Assembly (NCBI GenBank): GCA_050084985.1
Contig: JBITNC010000002.1
Location: forward strand, 15,996,001-16,060,000
DNA length: 64,000 nt
Source: Nageia nagi
Lineage: Eukaryota; Pinophyta
Reading direction: 5' to 3'
Shown here: one piece after another, positions 37,982-51,800 of the stretch
How the letters are laid out: each line of letters starts with the position of its first letter
Position numbering within the stretch: the first letter of the stretch is position 1
Translations under genes and position numbers: made by a program
The notes under the pieces: model-generated
What the model saw: only the letters and a program-made list of their open reading frames with translations
What the model was told of the DNA's origin: nothing
The model's database searches: none

Positions 37982-38149
37982 ATAAGGATTTACAATAATA
38001 TCCTTTTTTTTCAAAAATTTATATGCAAAAGAGGCATTTTTTTACAAAACTAATGAAAAATAGGAATGGCTGTAAATTATTTTTGAATATATTATATTTT
38101 ATTTTAAGAAATATTATATTTAAAAAAATTGAAGGAAAAAGGGGGAAGG

Positions 38150-38640
38150 ATGCGTGGTTAGCTAGGGCACACAGCCCTGCTCCCCCTTCTACCCCCAACC
38201 ATCAATGGGAAACTCATGACCAACATTAGAGGGTAGCTTGTGGCCCTTATAGCCCTCGAGCCAATAATGGGCATGACTAAGCGGATCATGGCCCTATGAC
38301 CACCATGCCAATGATAAGAACATGCTAGGTAGCTTGCAACTCTCATGGCCTTTGTACCAATGATGGGCACACAACCCCCTCCTATGAGCAGCTCACAACC
38401 CCTGCAACCCTTGTTAAGCACTAATAGTGGGAATGTGGACCCTATGGCTCATAAGGTGGGTGGACTCATAGCTCCTTAAGGGGTACTCACGAATCCCATT
38501 CCTAAATTTTCAAATCTTTTCTAGCATTCTTTTGGCATGAGCCACCATGGGAGTTCTATAAGATGGCATAGAAATCCATTCTAGAGTAGTTGAACATGCC
38601 TATGGCCCTTTTCCCTTATATTTTTTTTCGCTCTTGCTTT
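38150..38640 (+). other. GC-rich block with imperfect repeats in the D leader
   Basis: A GC-richer island in the D leader with imperfect repeats of about 60 to 115 bp (38219..38440) recognisable by GTAGCTTGxxxCxCTxATxGCC and CCAATxATGGGCA-like words. No protein is recognisable on either strand. It holds the same relative place as the GC-rich blocks of A1 and A2, but I see no clear sequence identity between them. Confidence 0.6.
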
Positions 38641-39661
38641 TTTTTTTATTACCTTGCAATTTACACCTCGCTCTTGCAATGTTTTTAACCCCCCTTCTAA
38701 ACCCTTGACCCTTGCTCCTAATTTAATTTAGCTCAAATTTGATGAGGTATGGGCTCATTAATAGTGAGAATAGGAAGAGTAAAATTAATATTTATGAGGT
38801 ATGGGGATAACTTATAAAAAATTTAAGGGGGGACTTTTTTTTAAAAAAAAGGTGTTTATTTTAAGTAAAATGGGGAGAATTTCTATTATTATGAACATAT
38901 GCATTTGAATAAATGATTAGATGATACATTTAATAATAAAAATTTATTATTATGAACATATGCATTTGATTGGATAAATTTTCATTTAAGATGATTTTTT
39001 TTGTTATGTTAAATATGATATTTTTTTTATGTTCTTACTTAGTATTAAAGAAAAGTTTTAAGGTAAAATTGTAAATAACGGATATTTTTGAAAGGGAATA
39101 TTTTGCAAGTTCAATTTTTTAAGTAAAAAGAGGGATTCCTTATTTTTTGTTGCTTCAAAATAATGAACCCATGCATTTCTTGTAAAGAGGTCCTCTTGGG
39201 GTTGTAACAAAACCCATTGGACTATTAGGTTTCAATTTTGTGGATGTTGTATCATTTTTGCTAAGCACTTTACTTTATGTTAAAGCATTTTACCTTTACT
39301 TTTTACAAAATCATAAACATTGAAAGTGCACCCCCTAAAATGAACACATTCGTACATATATTTTGCAACATGACTTATTTGAGGATCCACGATGGGAGGA
39401 GAGTCTTTTAGTTCATTGATCCAAATGATAAAAAATTCATATTACTTAATTACCCTTATGTCCTCTATTAATTCGGACATAACTCCATATAGGTGGATAT
39501 ACATGTGTGTAGTAATACCACATGTTTGCACGTCCATTCAAGGATTATCCTAATAACCTAGGACAATAACTTGAAACCTAATCAAGATAATAATTTAGCC
39601 AATCTAACATATGTCACACCATTAAAAAATTATCAGTACTCCTCCTTGTGAGAGTATATTA

Positions 39662-40666
39662 TGAAGTGATTAAACTATAAAGAAAATAATCCAAACTACC
39701 AAGATCATATGGAAGTTCACTCTAATATCAATACTTAAGCATAGAATAATCTCACAAAGTGACTCAAGATATAAAGTGGTTTCTTCAACTAGGAGTACAT
39801 CCACTTGAGAGAAATGAATTATAACATGAACAATATTAAACTCCCAAGATCACATGAAAGCTCACAAATCACATTTAACAAACACACAAAGCAATCTCAC
39901 AACACAACACAAGATGTAAGTGGTTCCTCAACTAGGAGTACATCCACTAACTAGATCTTTACTTCAATCACAAATACAACTCTCTTACAATCCTCCTAAT
40001 CTCAACTGCTAAGCACTATCTTATAGCATAACTTTACTCCATAATTGGTATGTTATCACAAAGAGGGAGCCTTCTATTTATAGGCCAAAATCCATATTTG
40101 GATCACCCTTTTATCCAATGTATAAAAGCATGACATGCACATCCTTTTACCCAAGGGGCATGCTCATAACATGGAGTGTAGGGCAAGTTACATTATCATA
40201 TTCACTTAAATGCTTAAGGTATCAAATGATACCCTTACGTATTAGTGAACTTACATAGAATATTATTACATAACCTTTATAATAATGCATTATTCATTCC
40301 AACACTACTAATAAGAGCTTACTTCATTTACAAAGATAACTCTCTTACAATACTTCTAACTTCATCTCCTAAACACTATCCTAGAGCATAACTTTGCTTC
40401 ACAAATTAGTTAGTAATCACAAAGAGGGGGCCTTTTATTTATAGTCCAAAATCTCTTTTTGGATCACTTTATTGACCATTGTACAAAGGCATGATATGTT
40501 ACACCCTTTTACCCAAGGGGAATGCTCATGAGATGGAGTGTAGGACAAGTTACATTATCATATTCACTTAAATACTTAAGGTATCTAGTGATACCATTAA
40601 GTATTAGTGAATTTACAAAGAGAAACATTACGAAACCTTTACAATAATGCATTATACATTCTAACA
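39662..40666 (-). repeat. 3' LTR of A2, interrupted by a solo LTR
   Basis: The two halves, 39662..39805 and 40305..40666, together match 48060..48560. The ends are TGAAGTG (39662) and CTAACA (40666) as written on the plus strand. Confidence 0.9.
39806..40304 (-). repeat. Solo family-A LTR inside the A2 3' LTR
   Basis: 499 bp, TG...CA, same orientation as A2 but a different copy, much closer to the A1-type LTR with its intact TATA box complement. Flanks are CCACT (39801..39805) and CTACT (40305..40309), a 5-bp duplication with one mismatch. No internal element sequence is attached, so it is a product of LTR-LTR recombination after a separate insertion. Confidence 0.88.
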
Positions 40667-40676
40667 CTCCCCCTTA

Positions 40677-41401
40677 ATGAAATATTGGGATAAAGTGAAG
40701 AAGAGAGAAGAAAGAGAGAGTAAGAGAGTTCTCCTCCATACAGATACAATCAAAGATGATAAATTTTACATCTTTGTAAAGTAAGCAAGATCTTAGTTTG
40801 AGACTCACTACTTTACCATTTTAAAAAATGGTTTACAATATAATCATTAACCATATCTAGTTTCAATGTGCATCAAGTATTCATCCAACTGGAAGTCATG
40901 ATGAGTCTCCATGAGCTTGCACTCCTAAAGTAAGTAACCTACAATCTCAAAAGGAACCTACAAGTTATAAGCATCTTAATCACCAATATCAGTTAGATGT
41001 AACACATTCATATCAACAAACATGGATGAATCAAACAATACCATCATAAATTAATCAATAGTGTAATATAAGTCATCATGAAGATGCCAAGAAAATACTC
41101 ACAGTCACTTGTTGTATACAAAATGTGTTGATTATCATTACCAAATAGAGCATAACAAAATGCACATACGAGTTCATCACATATGGATAACTAAATAGTG
41201 AAAAAATATACATACACATTCCTCACACATGGATAACTAAATAGTACTAGGATGGAAAATAATTTGCTCAAAAAATTGTACAATAAGTTCCTCACGTAGA
41301 GTGAACTTACAATAAAGGTGTACAATAAAAGTAACACTATACAACATAAAATCCTCCTAGAGGTGAAGTTGTCATCACAAACATGAATTCAATATAATAA
41401 T
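40677..41401 (-). other. 3' UTR of A2
   Basis: Non-coding sequence between the pol stop and the polypurine tract on the minus strand, homologous to 13799..14485 of A1. Confidence 0.8.
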
Positions 41402-44400
41402 TCATACTTCGCTCTCCCTTGAGGGCAACTTCACCAACCTGATAACATCCCTAAGCTTACTAAACTGAGCTTTAGGAAGGGGCTTGGTGAACAAATCAGT
41501 AAAGTTTAAGGTTGATAGACAATACTTTAGGTGTATAATACCATCAAGAACTTTTTTCCTGATGAAATGAACTTATATTTCCACATGTTTTATTCTCTAA
41601 TGGAACATGAGATTCTTAGCTAAAGAGATAGATGATTGATTATCTAAAAAAATCAAATATGGGCCAACTTTCTCATATCCAATTTATTTTAGAAGATGCC
41701 TAAGCTAAATAGCTTCCTACGTTGCAACAGACATGGTTCAATATTTAGCTTCTATGGTGGAAAGAGAAATAGTAGGCTATTTCTTGGAAGCTCAAAATAT
41801 AACACTTAAACTAATGCTAAACACATATGCAGAGGTTGATTTCTTATCATCTCTATCTCCCCCATAATCAAAATATGAGAACCTTGAGAGAACAAATGAG
41901 GGTAACTTAGAATACTTGAGAGTAAGATCCTTTGTCCCTACAACATACCTCAAAGTTTTGTTAACAACATTCAGATGCTCAACATATGGTTTCTGCATGA
42001 ATTGAGCATTAGATTCACTACAAAGGTAATATCTGACCTAAAAATAGTCAAATAAAGAAGATTACCAATTAGTTGCTTGTAAGTTATAGCATATACCACC
42101 TAAAAGTTAGAGCTAAAAGACATAGTGATTCCAAGAGAGACTACGATTGCAGCATGTATACACTCCATTCCAAACTTTTGCAAGATGTATGATATATACT
42201 TGGATTGACTAAGATAAGTACAATCCTTGTATTAGTATACTTGTATTCCAAGGTACTAGTACAAGAGACCAAGATCAATCATTTCAAATATTACCTTAAG
42301 CTTGGTTATGCACTCTTAAATGATTTCATCATTTTTTCTAGTTATCAGAAGATCATCCACATAAAGGAGAATCAAGACCACATATTTTCCCTAACTAAAC
42401 ACATAAATATTAGAGTTGGAGAAGCACTTTGCAAATCTAATATCTGCAAAGTATCCTAAATCTTCTTATATTAGGCTCTAGGTGCTTACTTAAGTCCATA
42501 CAATGACTTCTTTAGCTTGCACATCAATGACTCTTTTCCTTCCATAATAAATCCTTCTAGTTGATTCATGTAGATTTTCACATCTAAGTCACCATTGAAA
42601 AATGCACTCTTGATGTAAAGTTGAAAAACTTTCCATCCTTAAGCTGCTGAAAGAGCAAGAATTATTTTGACAGTGGGCATCTTTACCATAAGAGCAAAGG
42701 TTTCTTCATAATCCACTTTGTATTTTTCAGCAATACCTTTGGCCACTAGCCTCACCTTGTATTTCTCAATATCCTCAATTGAATTTAACTTGACCTTGTA
42801 GATCCACTTATTGCCAATCACATTCTTCTCATTGGGATAAGGAACCAAGTTCCAAGTTTCATTTTTTATAAGCACCTCATACTCCACTTTCATGGCTTCC
42901 ATCCAACACATAATTTGAAGCTTATTTGAATAATGAGGGCTCATTTTTGTTATCAATTTGGGCAAATAAGAATTTGTTCAAGGTCATACTCCTTATTATT
43001 CTTTATGTTGGAAACGTTTTCTCTTATGGTGACTTTTCTACATCAATATCTAATTAATTAAGTGCAACTGACAAGTCATTTGGATCATCAACATCCTCAT
43101 TAGAAGTAGATTATTCAGGGAGTTCATTGAGCTTTATATCCCTTGATATGAACACTACTATGTATGATGGAGAATATAGCTTATAGTCTCTATGCTAACT
43201 ATCATAACCAACAAAGATGCATTTTTAACTCTTTTGTTCAACTTTTTCTTTTTTTTAGAAATAATGTGGGAGAATGCTTCACAACCAAACATGCTAAGGT
43301 GGGAAATGTTAGGTTTTATTCTTGACCATACTTCAAAAGGAGTTTTACCTATAATAGCTTTTGTGGGACACCTATTAAAGGTGTAAATTGTAGTGCTCAC
43401 AACTTCACCCCATAAGAAACTAGAAATATTTTTCAACATACATCTAACAATCTCTATAATTATCCTATTTTTTTTTTTTGACAACATCATTTTGCTAAGA
43501 AGTGTAAGGAATCATAAATTACCTTTTGATTCCATACTTAGCATAATCGACATTGAACTCATTGTTGTTATATTCTCTTCCATTATCTAATCTTAGCATC
43601 TTAACTTTAAGGTTAGTCTAATTTTCAACTAAGGCCTTGAAATTTTTAAAACTCTTAAAGGTTTGATCCTTATGATTAAGTAGATAACCAAAAGTCATCC
43701 TATTGAAGTCATCGATGAAGGTCAAGGTATAAGATACTCCCCCAAGTGACTTAGTATGAAACAGACCCATCAAATTTGAATGCATAAATTTAAAAAGGTT
43801 GAGATGCCCTTGTGGCTTTATTTTTTTTAAACCTTTATCTATTCATTTTTCTTAGGATGCACTTTTTACACAAACCAAATTGAAGGTAAACCTTATACAA
43901 GTTTTTTATCTTTCATGACTTGAATACTCTTATGGTTAAGGTGCCCTAAATGTTGGTGCCAAAGATTACCTTTAAAACATACATTCGTAGCAAGACACAT
44001 CTTCATTAGGACTTGATCCATAATATAAAGATCATATTTCATTGATCCTTTAACCAATGTGGTAATTTCTTTCTTAATGCACCAAGAGTGTGAGTGGAAC
44101 TCAAATGAGTACCCTTTTCTTGCAACTTGAATCATAAAGAGAAGGTTCATCCTAAGCTTAGGAACATAGAGCATATTTTCAAGAAGCTTTCCATGAATTA
44201 ACATATTCCCAATTCCTTAGACTTCAAGGATTGAATTATCACCTATCACAACTGCAACTTTTCTATACTTATGAAAACTTTCAAACTTATCCTTTTCAAA
44301 GCATAGGTTATTAGTGCAACCACAGTCAACAATCCAATCAAATGAGAAAGAATGAGTCATGGAGTAGATTACAGCAACAAGTCCATATTTTATATTCTTG

Positions 44401-45282
44401 TTCCCTTTAAAGTTCTTTACATTTCTATTTTCCTTATTCTTTTTCTCTTTTCTTTTTATAGCAATCAAATTATTTGTGACCATGGATGCCACAAAAGTTA
44501 CAATTTTTATCGAACTTTACCTTGGCATTTAGTTTGCTTGCCTTGCCTTTTCCATCTTGTAGTTTTTTATTGTTGCTATTTTTCTCAAACTTCTTGGAAG
44601 AGGAAGAATAAGATTTCTTTTGATGATTGAATTTCATCTTGAAAGGATTTTTGGTTGCTCCTAGAGCAATGTTATTGTTCTTTGGAGAAGAGATAAACAC
44701 CCTTTTGTTAAGAGTTTTCTCATGCTTTAGAAAGAGCCTTAAAAGGTTCTCAAGGGAGAATAATTCTTTTTCATCATCAAGTCTAGTCTCAATTATAATC
44801 ACAAAGTTACTAAACTTTGAAGAAAAGATTTGGAGAATGATGAAGACCATGAACTCATCATTGATCTAATTGCACTTAAAACCAACAAGTTGGGTCCTAA
44901 GGTTAATGATTTTATTCAAGTAGATGACAACATTTTCATTTTCTCCTTAACAAGATTGAAGCAACTTTTAGAGAATAGTGAACCTTCTTGAAAACTTAGA
45001 TCCAAGGTAAATTTTTTTGAGCTTATCCCAACCTTCTTTTGTTGAGGTTGATGACAAAATCATAAGGAGCACTTCATCTAATGCTACATAGAAGATCATG
45101 GAGGTTGCTAATTCATTCTTCACGTTGTATACCTCAAGTGCCTTCTCATCTATAGGAGCAATAAGGTTCTCATTAACTATTTGCCAAAACTTCATTGCTT
45201 GCAATTCAGCTCTCATATGAGGTTTCCAAGTACCAAAATTGAAACCATTAAGAATATGCTTGGGTAAGAAGGTGTCTCCAAT
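41402..45282 (-). pseudogene. gag-pol pseudogene of A2 (Copia)
   Basis: The gag start is ATT instead of ATG (45280..45282, minus strand). Gag is open for 82 codons (44968..45216) and again for 126 codons (44470..44850), where the zinc-knuckle pattern Cys-x2-Cys-x4-His is intact up to a stop. Pre-integrase covers 43893..44204, integrase about 43158..43880, RT about 42200..42965 with an intact Tyr-Val-Asp-Asp box (42352..42363), and RNase H about 41430..42000. The TGA stop is at 41402..41404. Several stops and frameshifts separate these pieces. Confidence 0.92.
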
Positions 45283-45489
45283 TTGCTACACAAGAATGTG
45301 AAAATATTAACCTTTGTAAGCATGTGGTTTAGAACAACATTTTAAATATCCATACATATTTTAGATTTATTAAAGTAAATCAATCATACATGTTAGATTT
45401 AATAAAAAAATATTTCTAAATTGTTAAACAAAGTTCACATGTGCAAATATTTACAATAGAAACTCATAATACATCCCATCTATCCAACA

Positions 45490-45960
45490 TTTTTGTCATC
45501 ACCAAGTACTAGAGGGATAATGTTGAGGCTTGTTTTCTTATCTAAATTTAGGCCTTCACCTGGATGCCCACAAGGTGGAGCCCAGGTACTACCAATCCTT
45601 AACCAATTCACCTTGGCAATAATATACTCTCATAAGGAAGAGTACCTACTATTTTCTAAGGTTGTGATGTATTTTGTATTGACTAAATTGTTAATTTTGA
45701 TTAGGTTTTAAGTTGTCCTCCTAGATTATCAAGATAATCCTTGAATGGATGTACGAACATATGGTATCACTACACACATGCCTATCCACCTATTAGAGTT
45801 ATGTCCAAACCAATAGAGGACTTAGGAACAATTAAGAAGTACAGAATTTTCACCATTTGGATTTTTAGATTGAAATTTCCAGTCTACCTTGTCCTCATCT
45901 CATGGCTTCCCAAACAAGTCATGTTGTAGAATTTACGTATGGATGTGTTTATTTTAGGAG
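45490..45960 (-). other. Conserved pre-gag leader block of A2
   Basis: Minus-strand counterpart of 9160..9800. On the strand antisense to A2 (the plus strand) it is open for 62 codons at 45741..45929, sharing Trp-Tyr-His-Tyr-Thr-His-Ala and Leu-Pro-Lys-Gln-Val-Met-Leu with the antisense frame of A1. Confidence 0.65.
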
Positions 45961-46969
45961 GTTGCATATTCAATGTTAGTGATTTTTGCATAAGCAAAGT
46001 TATGAAACATAAAGTAAGGTGCATAAAAAAATAAGAACATCATCCATCAATAACTTGAAACTTAAGAGTCCAATGGGTTTTGTTTATTAACCCCTAAAGG
46101 ACATCTTTACATATGTCCATAATTTACACAAGTCCATTCTTAACTTTGCATACATAATTTTATCAAAAGATAAATAGTTGGAGAGGCAAACATCATTTAC
46201 ATAATTTGCATAAGTCCATCCATCACTTTGCATAAGAAATTTATTAAGGTAAACACTTAAAAATCTTAGTAATAGTCATGCAATATTTGCATAATGATTT
46301 AAAATTTTAAGTAAAAAAATAGAAAAAAATTCCCCCTTTTTACTTTAAAAAAAAGGCTTAAAGCAATATAATCCCTATAGCATGTTAGTTTACCTTAGAA
46401 ATTTAACTCAGGAAGAAAAATGCCAAAATTTTACCATAAAAAATCACTCTTTCTAAGTAATTTTTACCAAAGTAAGTTGCAAAAGGGATTAAACAAATAT
46501 TTGTATAAACATTACTCTAGAATGCTTACCTATAAATTTTCATTTAAGAATTTGTATTTCCACCTTCAAAATATATTTTAACTAAAAAAAATTTCGAAAC
46601 AAATTTAAGGAGGAAATAACAATAATCTCTACAAGATTACCTTGCCCTTCAAAAAATTAGTACTTTACTCATGATTTTTTTTAAATGAACAAGGGAAGAA
46701 TTTAATAAGTCATGATTTCTAAGTCTACTTTAAGTTAGAGAAAATTAATGAATTATGACACCCATTAATGGAGAAGAAGGCGTATGGACATCCACCAACA
46801 AGTAATAATAAAAGAGTTTTTTTTGTAATACTATCACTTGCAAGAAAAGGAATGTCATTAATGAAAAAAGAGTCACCTACCAAAAATTAAATGGAGTTAG
46901 ATAGGAGGAAGGCTGACTAGAGAGAGAAAAGGATTCAAAAAATAAAAAAATCACACTTGTATCATGAAG

Positions 46970-47550
46970 TGTAGCAAAGCAAAGAGCCCTGAAAAGAGTC
47001 ATACGGAGAAAAAAAAAGGGTCGCACATTGATTGGCCAACCAGATCAATTCACCCTTCCCACCATGTGTAGTGGTTGCAAGGGTGAAAGAGGTGGTTGGG
47101 TGGGTGTTTCTTAGAGGATAGGGTCATGATGAAGATAAAAAAAATAATTTTAAGTTTGATTTTTGAGTTGAGAGATTAATGCCTTCTTTAAAAGCTAATG
47201 CTCAGAGCCCACATCAATTCTTTGAGGGATGCACTATGGGAAGAAGACCAAGCAGATAAGACTAGGTGGTGAGCTGAAAGGGAATTTCCAATAGGTTGTA
47301 AGGGGACTTTTAACAACCACTAGGGCCTTTCCAACTAGATGCAAGGTTTTTTTTTATAGGCGCAATAGATGGTAAACCAACTGATCAATCACCTTTCCTA
47401 CTATCCTTAATGCATGTATTAAGGATTTTCAATAGGTCGCAGGTGATGGTAGAAGGAGGAGCGATGATTGGAGGGGCACCCAACAATTGATGGCTAGGAA
47501 GAGGAGTTTCTCTCCCCCAAAAAAAATTCACCTCTTCAAAAAAAAATGTT
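46970..47550 (-). other. GC-rich block in the leader of A2
   Basis: A GC-richer segment between the primer site and gag, at the place where A1 has 7375..8060. It contains G-rich words and no recognisable protein. The ORF at 47487..47765 only reflects its edge. Confidence 0.6.
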
Positions 47551-48059
47551 GTTCCAAAGGAGATGATCATTTTAGACTCTCAATGAAGAATTTTTGCTTG
47601 TTTAGAGACTTCATGTATGAGAGAAACTACAATATAAATTTCCTTTTACAATATATTTTTTTAAAAAAATACAAATTTCATTTTTCTATAATATATTTTT
47701 TTTTAATAAAAATTATTAAAAAAAGTATTAACTATATTATAGTATTAACTCACAATGAAGAGTAGAAATATTAAAAAAAATATGTTAATTATTAAGCAAA
47801 TGTTTTTTTTTTAAATTGTAATTAACATAAGAAAATGTATAACAACTATACATTATTATATGAAGTAAGTTTCCAAGAAAATGTAACTAACATAACAAAA
47901 AAATGTTACTATAATGTAATAATCCAAAAATGAAATATGAAGGAATGTTATACCTTTGAAGATCTTTTACCTCACAATGAAGAGTAGGTTTAAGACTTCC
48001 AAGTTGAATACCTCTAAGATGTTAAAGAAGAGATTCCACACCATGCTTTGATACCAAAT

Positions 48060-48560
48060 TAAGGGATTGAACTATAAAAAACATAATCCTAAACTACCAA
48101 GATCACATGGAAGCTCACTCTAATATCAATACTTAAGCATAGAACAATCTCACAAAGTGACTCAAGATATAAAGTGGTTCCTCCAACTAGAAGTACATCC
48201 ACTAACAAGATCTTACTTCATTCACAAATATAACTCTCTTACAATACTTCTAACTTCATCTTCTAAACACTATCTTAGAGCATAACTTTACTTCACAAAT
48301 TGGTTGGTAATCACAAAGAGGGGACCTTCTATTTATAGGCCAAAATCCCCCTTTGGATCACCCTATTAACCATTGTATAAAGCCATTACATGCTACACCC
48401 TTTTATCTAAGGGGCATGCTTATGAGATGGAGTGTAGGATAAGTTACATTTTCATATTCACTTAAATACTAAAGGTATCTAGTGATACCATTAATTATTA
48501 GTGAATTTACAAATATAAACATTACAAAACCTTTATAATAATGCATTATACATTCTAACA
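48060..48560 (-). repeat. 5' LTR of A2
   Basis: About 501 bp on the minus strand, beginning TGTTAGAATG at 48560. The terminal TG complement at 48060 has lost a base. TATA box complement at 48330..48337. The adjacent primer-site complement, GCTTTGATACCA, is at 48045..48056. Confidence 0.9.
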
Positions 48561-48876
48561 AATTACTGACTAAGTGGAACTATTTGAGGATTGGTAGGAC
48601 TTGGACTCCACGTTGTGGGCATCTAGGTGAAGGCTTAATTTTAAACAAGAAAATAAGCTTCAACTTTACCCTCTTTACAACTATGGTACTTTATTTTGAT
48701 AAAATGTTGGATGTATGAAATATATCATTTTATTGATTGGTTAAACAATTTAAGCATGCCTTTTTACCTTTGGTTAAAATTCAACGTGTATGATTAAACT
48801 CAATATGGTTGATTAGTTTGGTTCACAAAATTTAACATGCTTATATTGGTTAACACTTTCACTTTTATTGTAGCAA

Positions 48877-51800
48877 ATGGGAGACTTCTTTACACCCAAG
48901 CATATCCTATATGGTTCCAACTATGGTATTTGGAAACCTATGATGAAAGTTGAACTTCAAGTACAAAAACTATTGAAAATGGTAATAAAAAACCAAGTTG
49001 TTTCAACAAGCGAGAAGGTACTTGAGGCTTATAATACCAAGAATGAGCTAGCAACTTCTATGATTTTTCGTGTAGTGTCAGATGAAGTATTTCTTATGAT
49101 CTCTTCATCAACCTTTGCAAAGGAAGTTTGGGATAAGCTCAAGAAAATCTATCTAGGATCCAAATTTATGATAAGCTTTACTATTCTCCAAAAGTTGCTT
49201 CAAAATCATCAAGAGGAAAAAAAAATGTTATCATCTATTGTAACAAGTTCATTAACCTTAGGACCCAACTTGTTGGTTATGGTTTCAATTGGATTAACGA
49301 TGAGTTCATGGTCTTTATCATTATTAAAGCTTTTCTTCAAAGTTCAATAACTTTATGATATTTATTGAGACTAGGCTTGATGATGATGAAGAAATCTTCT
49401 CTCATGAGAACCTTTCAAAAATCCTTCTAAAGCATAAGGAATATCTTAACAAAAAAGTGTTGATCTATTCTCCAAAGGAAAACAACATTGCTCTAGGAAT
49501 AACCAAAATTCTTTTCAACAAGAAGTTCAAGCATCAAAAGAAATCATTTTTTGCAACCACTAAGAAGTTTTAAAAGAAGGAGAACAATTGCAAATAAAGA
49601 TATGGAAAGGGCAAGGCAAGTTAACTAAATACAAAAGTAAAATTCAATGGTAATTGTAACTTTTATGGTGGCTACAGTCATAAAGAATTTGATTGCTACA
49701 AGAAGAAAAGAATAAGGGAAATAGAAATGTGAAGAAATTCAAAAGGAAGTATAATATTAAAACTAGTTTTGTTTGTGGCTTTTATTCCAAGTCTCACACT
49801 TTCTCGAATGATTAGATTTTGACTCTGGGTGCACTAATCACATGTGTTTTGAAAAGCCTAAGTTTGAATTTTTTATAAGTATAGAAAATATGCAATTGTG
49901 ATAGGTGATAATTAAATCCTTAAATTCTAAGGGATTGAGAGTGTGTTGATTCATGGAAAGGTCCTTGAAAATGTTCTCTATGTGCTTAAACTCAATATGC
50001 ACCTTCTTTTTGTAATTAAAGTTGCAAGGAAAGGATACTCATTCAAGTTTAACTCAGACTCTTGGTGCATTAAGAAGTGACTTACCATTTTTGGTAAAAG
50101 GATCAGTGAAAGATGATATCTACATAGTGGATCAAGTTCCAATATGAATGTTTGCTCTAGGAGAAATCTTCGACATCATATATTAGGACACCTTAACCAC
50201 AAGAGCATTCAAGATATGAAAAACCAATAAGTTGTGGAAGGTTTACCTATGATATCACCCATAATTGATCTTTGTGAGAAGTGCATCTTAGGCAAGATGA
50301 ATAGGCAAAAATTTGAGAAAGATAAGGTAACTAGGGAAACACAACCTCTTCAACTTATGCATTCAAATTTTTTTGGAACTAATAATGTTATTTAGGGCAT
50401 GTTCTAAATTAATATGCTTATGCATATTAATACACAAATAATGTGGCTCATTATGTGATAAAGAGGTTCATGCATATTGGGTGGAACAGTGTTATCCATT
50501 CAACTTAAACTATTGAGTAAGTAATTTTATATTATTAACTCATGCTTAACTAACCATTTAAGGTTAGGTTAGTTAACTACCTATAAGGAACTCATGCTAT
50601 GAAGAAATGTAATGAAGTGTGTAGAAGTTAGAATGAAGTAGTGTTAGCTAGGAAGTTCTTAGAGTATGCAAGCTATGCTTGATGCTATGGAGAGAACTGG
50701 CTAAATGATCCATGTTTGTACATATAGCTTGAAAGATTTGATGAGAAGGAGACCTTAAAGTGGAGTACTCTTGTAGAGATAAACCATTATATTTCTATGC
50801 ATCAATTTTTGTGATTTTTTTATTATTGAGTTCCTTGTATAGATGTGTTTCTTATGTTGAAGATGTATAGAATACTTCAAGGTGATCTTGGCTATGGAAT
50901 CCTTCAATTCCATCAAATTTTATGGGTCTATTTTAGACTAAGTATCTTGGGGGAGCATATTATGTCTTGACCTTCATCTACGAATTCAGTCTAATGATAT
51001 TTGGTTATCTACTCGAGCACAAGGATCAAACCTTTGATAGGTTCAAAGATTTCAAAGCCTTAGTTGAAAATCAGACTGATTTCAAAATCAATATGCTGAG
51101 ATATGATAATCGAGGTGAATATAATAGCAATTAATTCAATGAATATTGTTCCAAATATGGGATCAAGAGGTAGTTCACAATCCCTTACACCCTTCAACAA
51201 AATGGTCTTATTGAAAGAAATAATAGGACCATCTATGAAATGGTTAGGTGTATGTTGGGTAATCTTCCTATTTTCTTATGAGATGAAGTCGTAAACACTG
51301 CAATCTACACCCTAAATAGGTACCCTTAAAAAGTAATTGAAAGAAAAATCTCATATGAGGCAGGGACGGAAAAGATACCTAACATTGTCCACCTTAAGAT
51401 TTTTGGATCATTATTACAAAGAAAATAAAGAAACTAGATAAAAGATATGAAAAGTACATCTTTATAGGTTATGGTAGTTAGCATAGAGGCTACAAGCTCT
51501 ACTCTCCATCCTATAAAGCAATGTTCATTTGAAGGGATGTAAAATTCAATGAACTACTTGAGAAATCTACTTCATACGATGATTTGGATGATCTTGATGA
51601 TTCTTTGTTGCACCTAATTAGTTGGATATCAATGTAGATAAGTCACCTCAGGAACAAAATTCTCCACCATAAAGGATAACGAGAAGTATGATCTTAAAAA
51701 AATCCTTGTTTTCCAAAATTGATAGCAAGAATGAACCCTCATCATTAAAAGAAGCTTCAAAGCATGAAAGTTGGATGGAAGCCATAAAAGTATAATATGA

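Larger units (their letters stand above)
39662..48560 (-). mobile_element. Copia LTR retrotransposon A2, inverted, inserted in the D leader
   Basis: Minus-strand family-A element. The 5' LTR is 48060..48560; the 3' LTR is 39662..40666 but contains a solo LTR (39806..40304), which when removed leaves about 501 bp, equal to the 5' LTR. Flanks are TATTA at 39657..39661 and AATTA at 48561..48565, a 5-bp duplication with one mismatch; removing A2 joins the D leader as aligned with B1. The primer site is on the minus strand next to 48060, and the polypurine complement CTCCCCCTTA lies at 40667..40676. The leader is about 2.8 kb. Gag-pol is dead. Confidence 0.93.
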
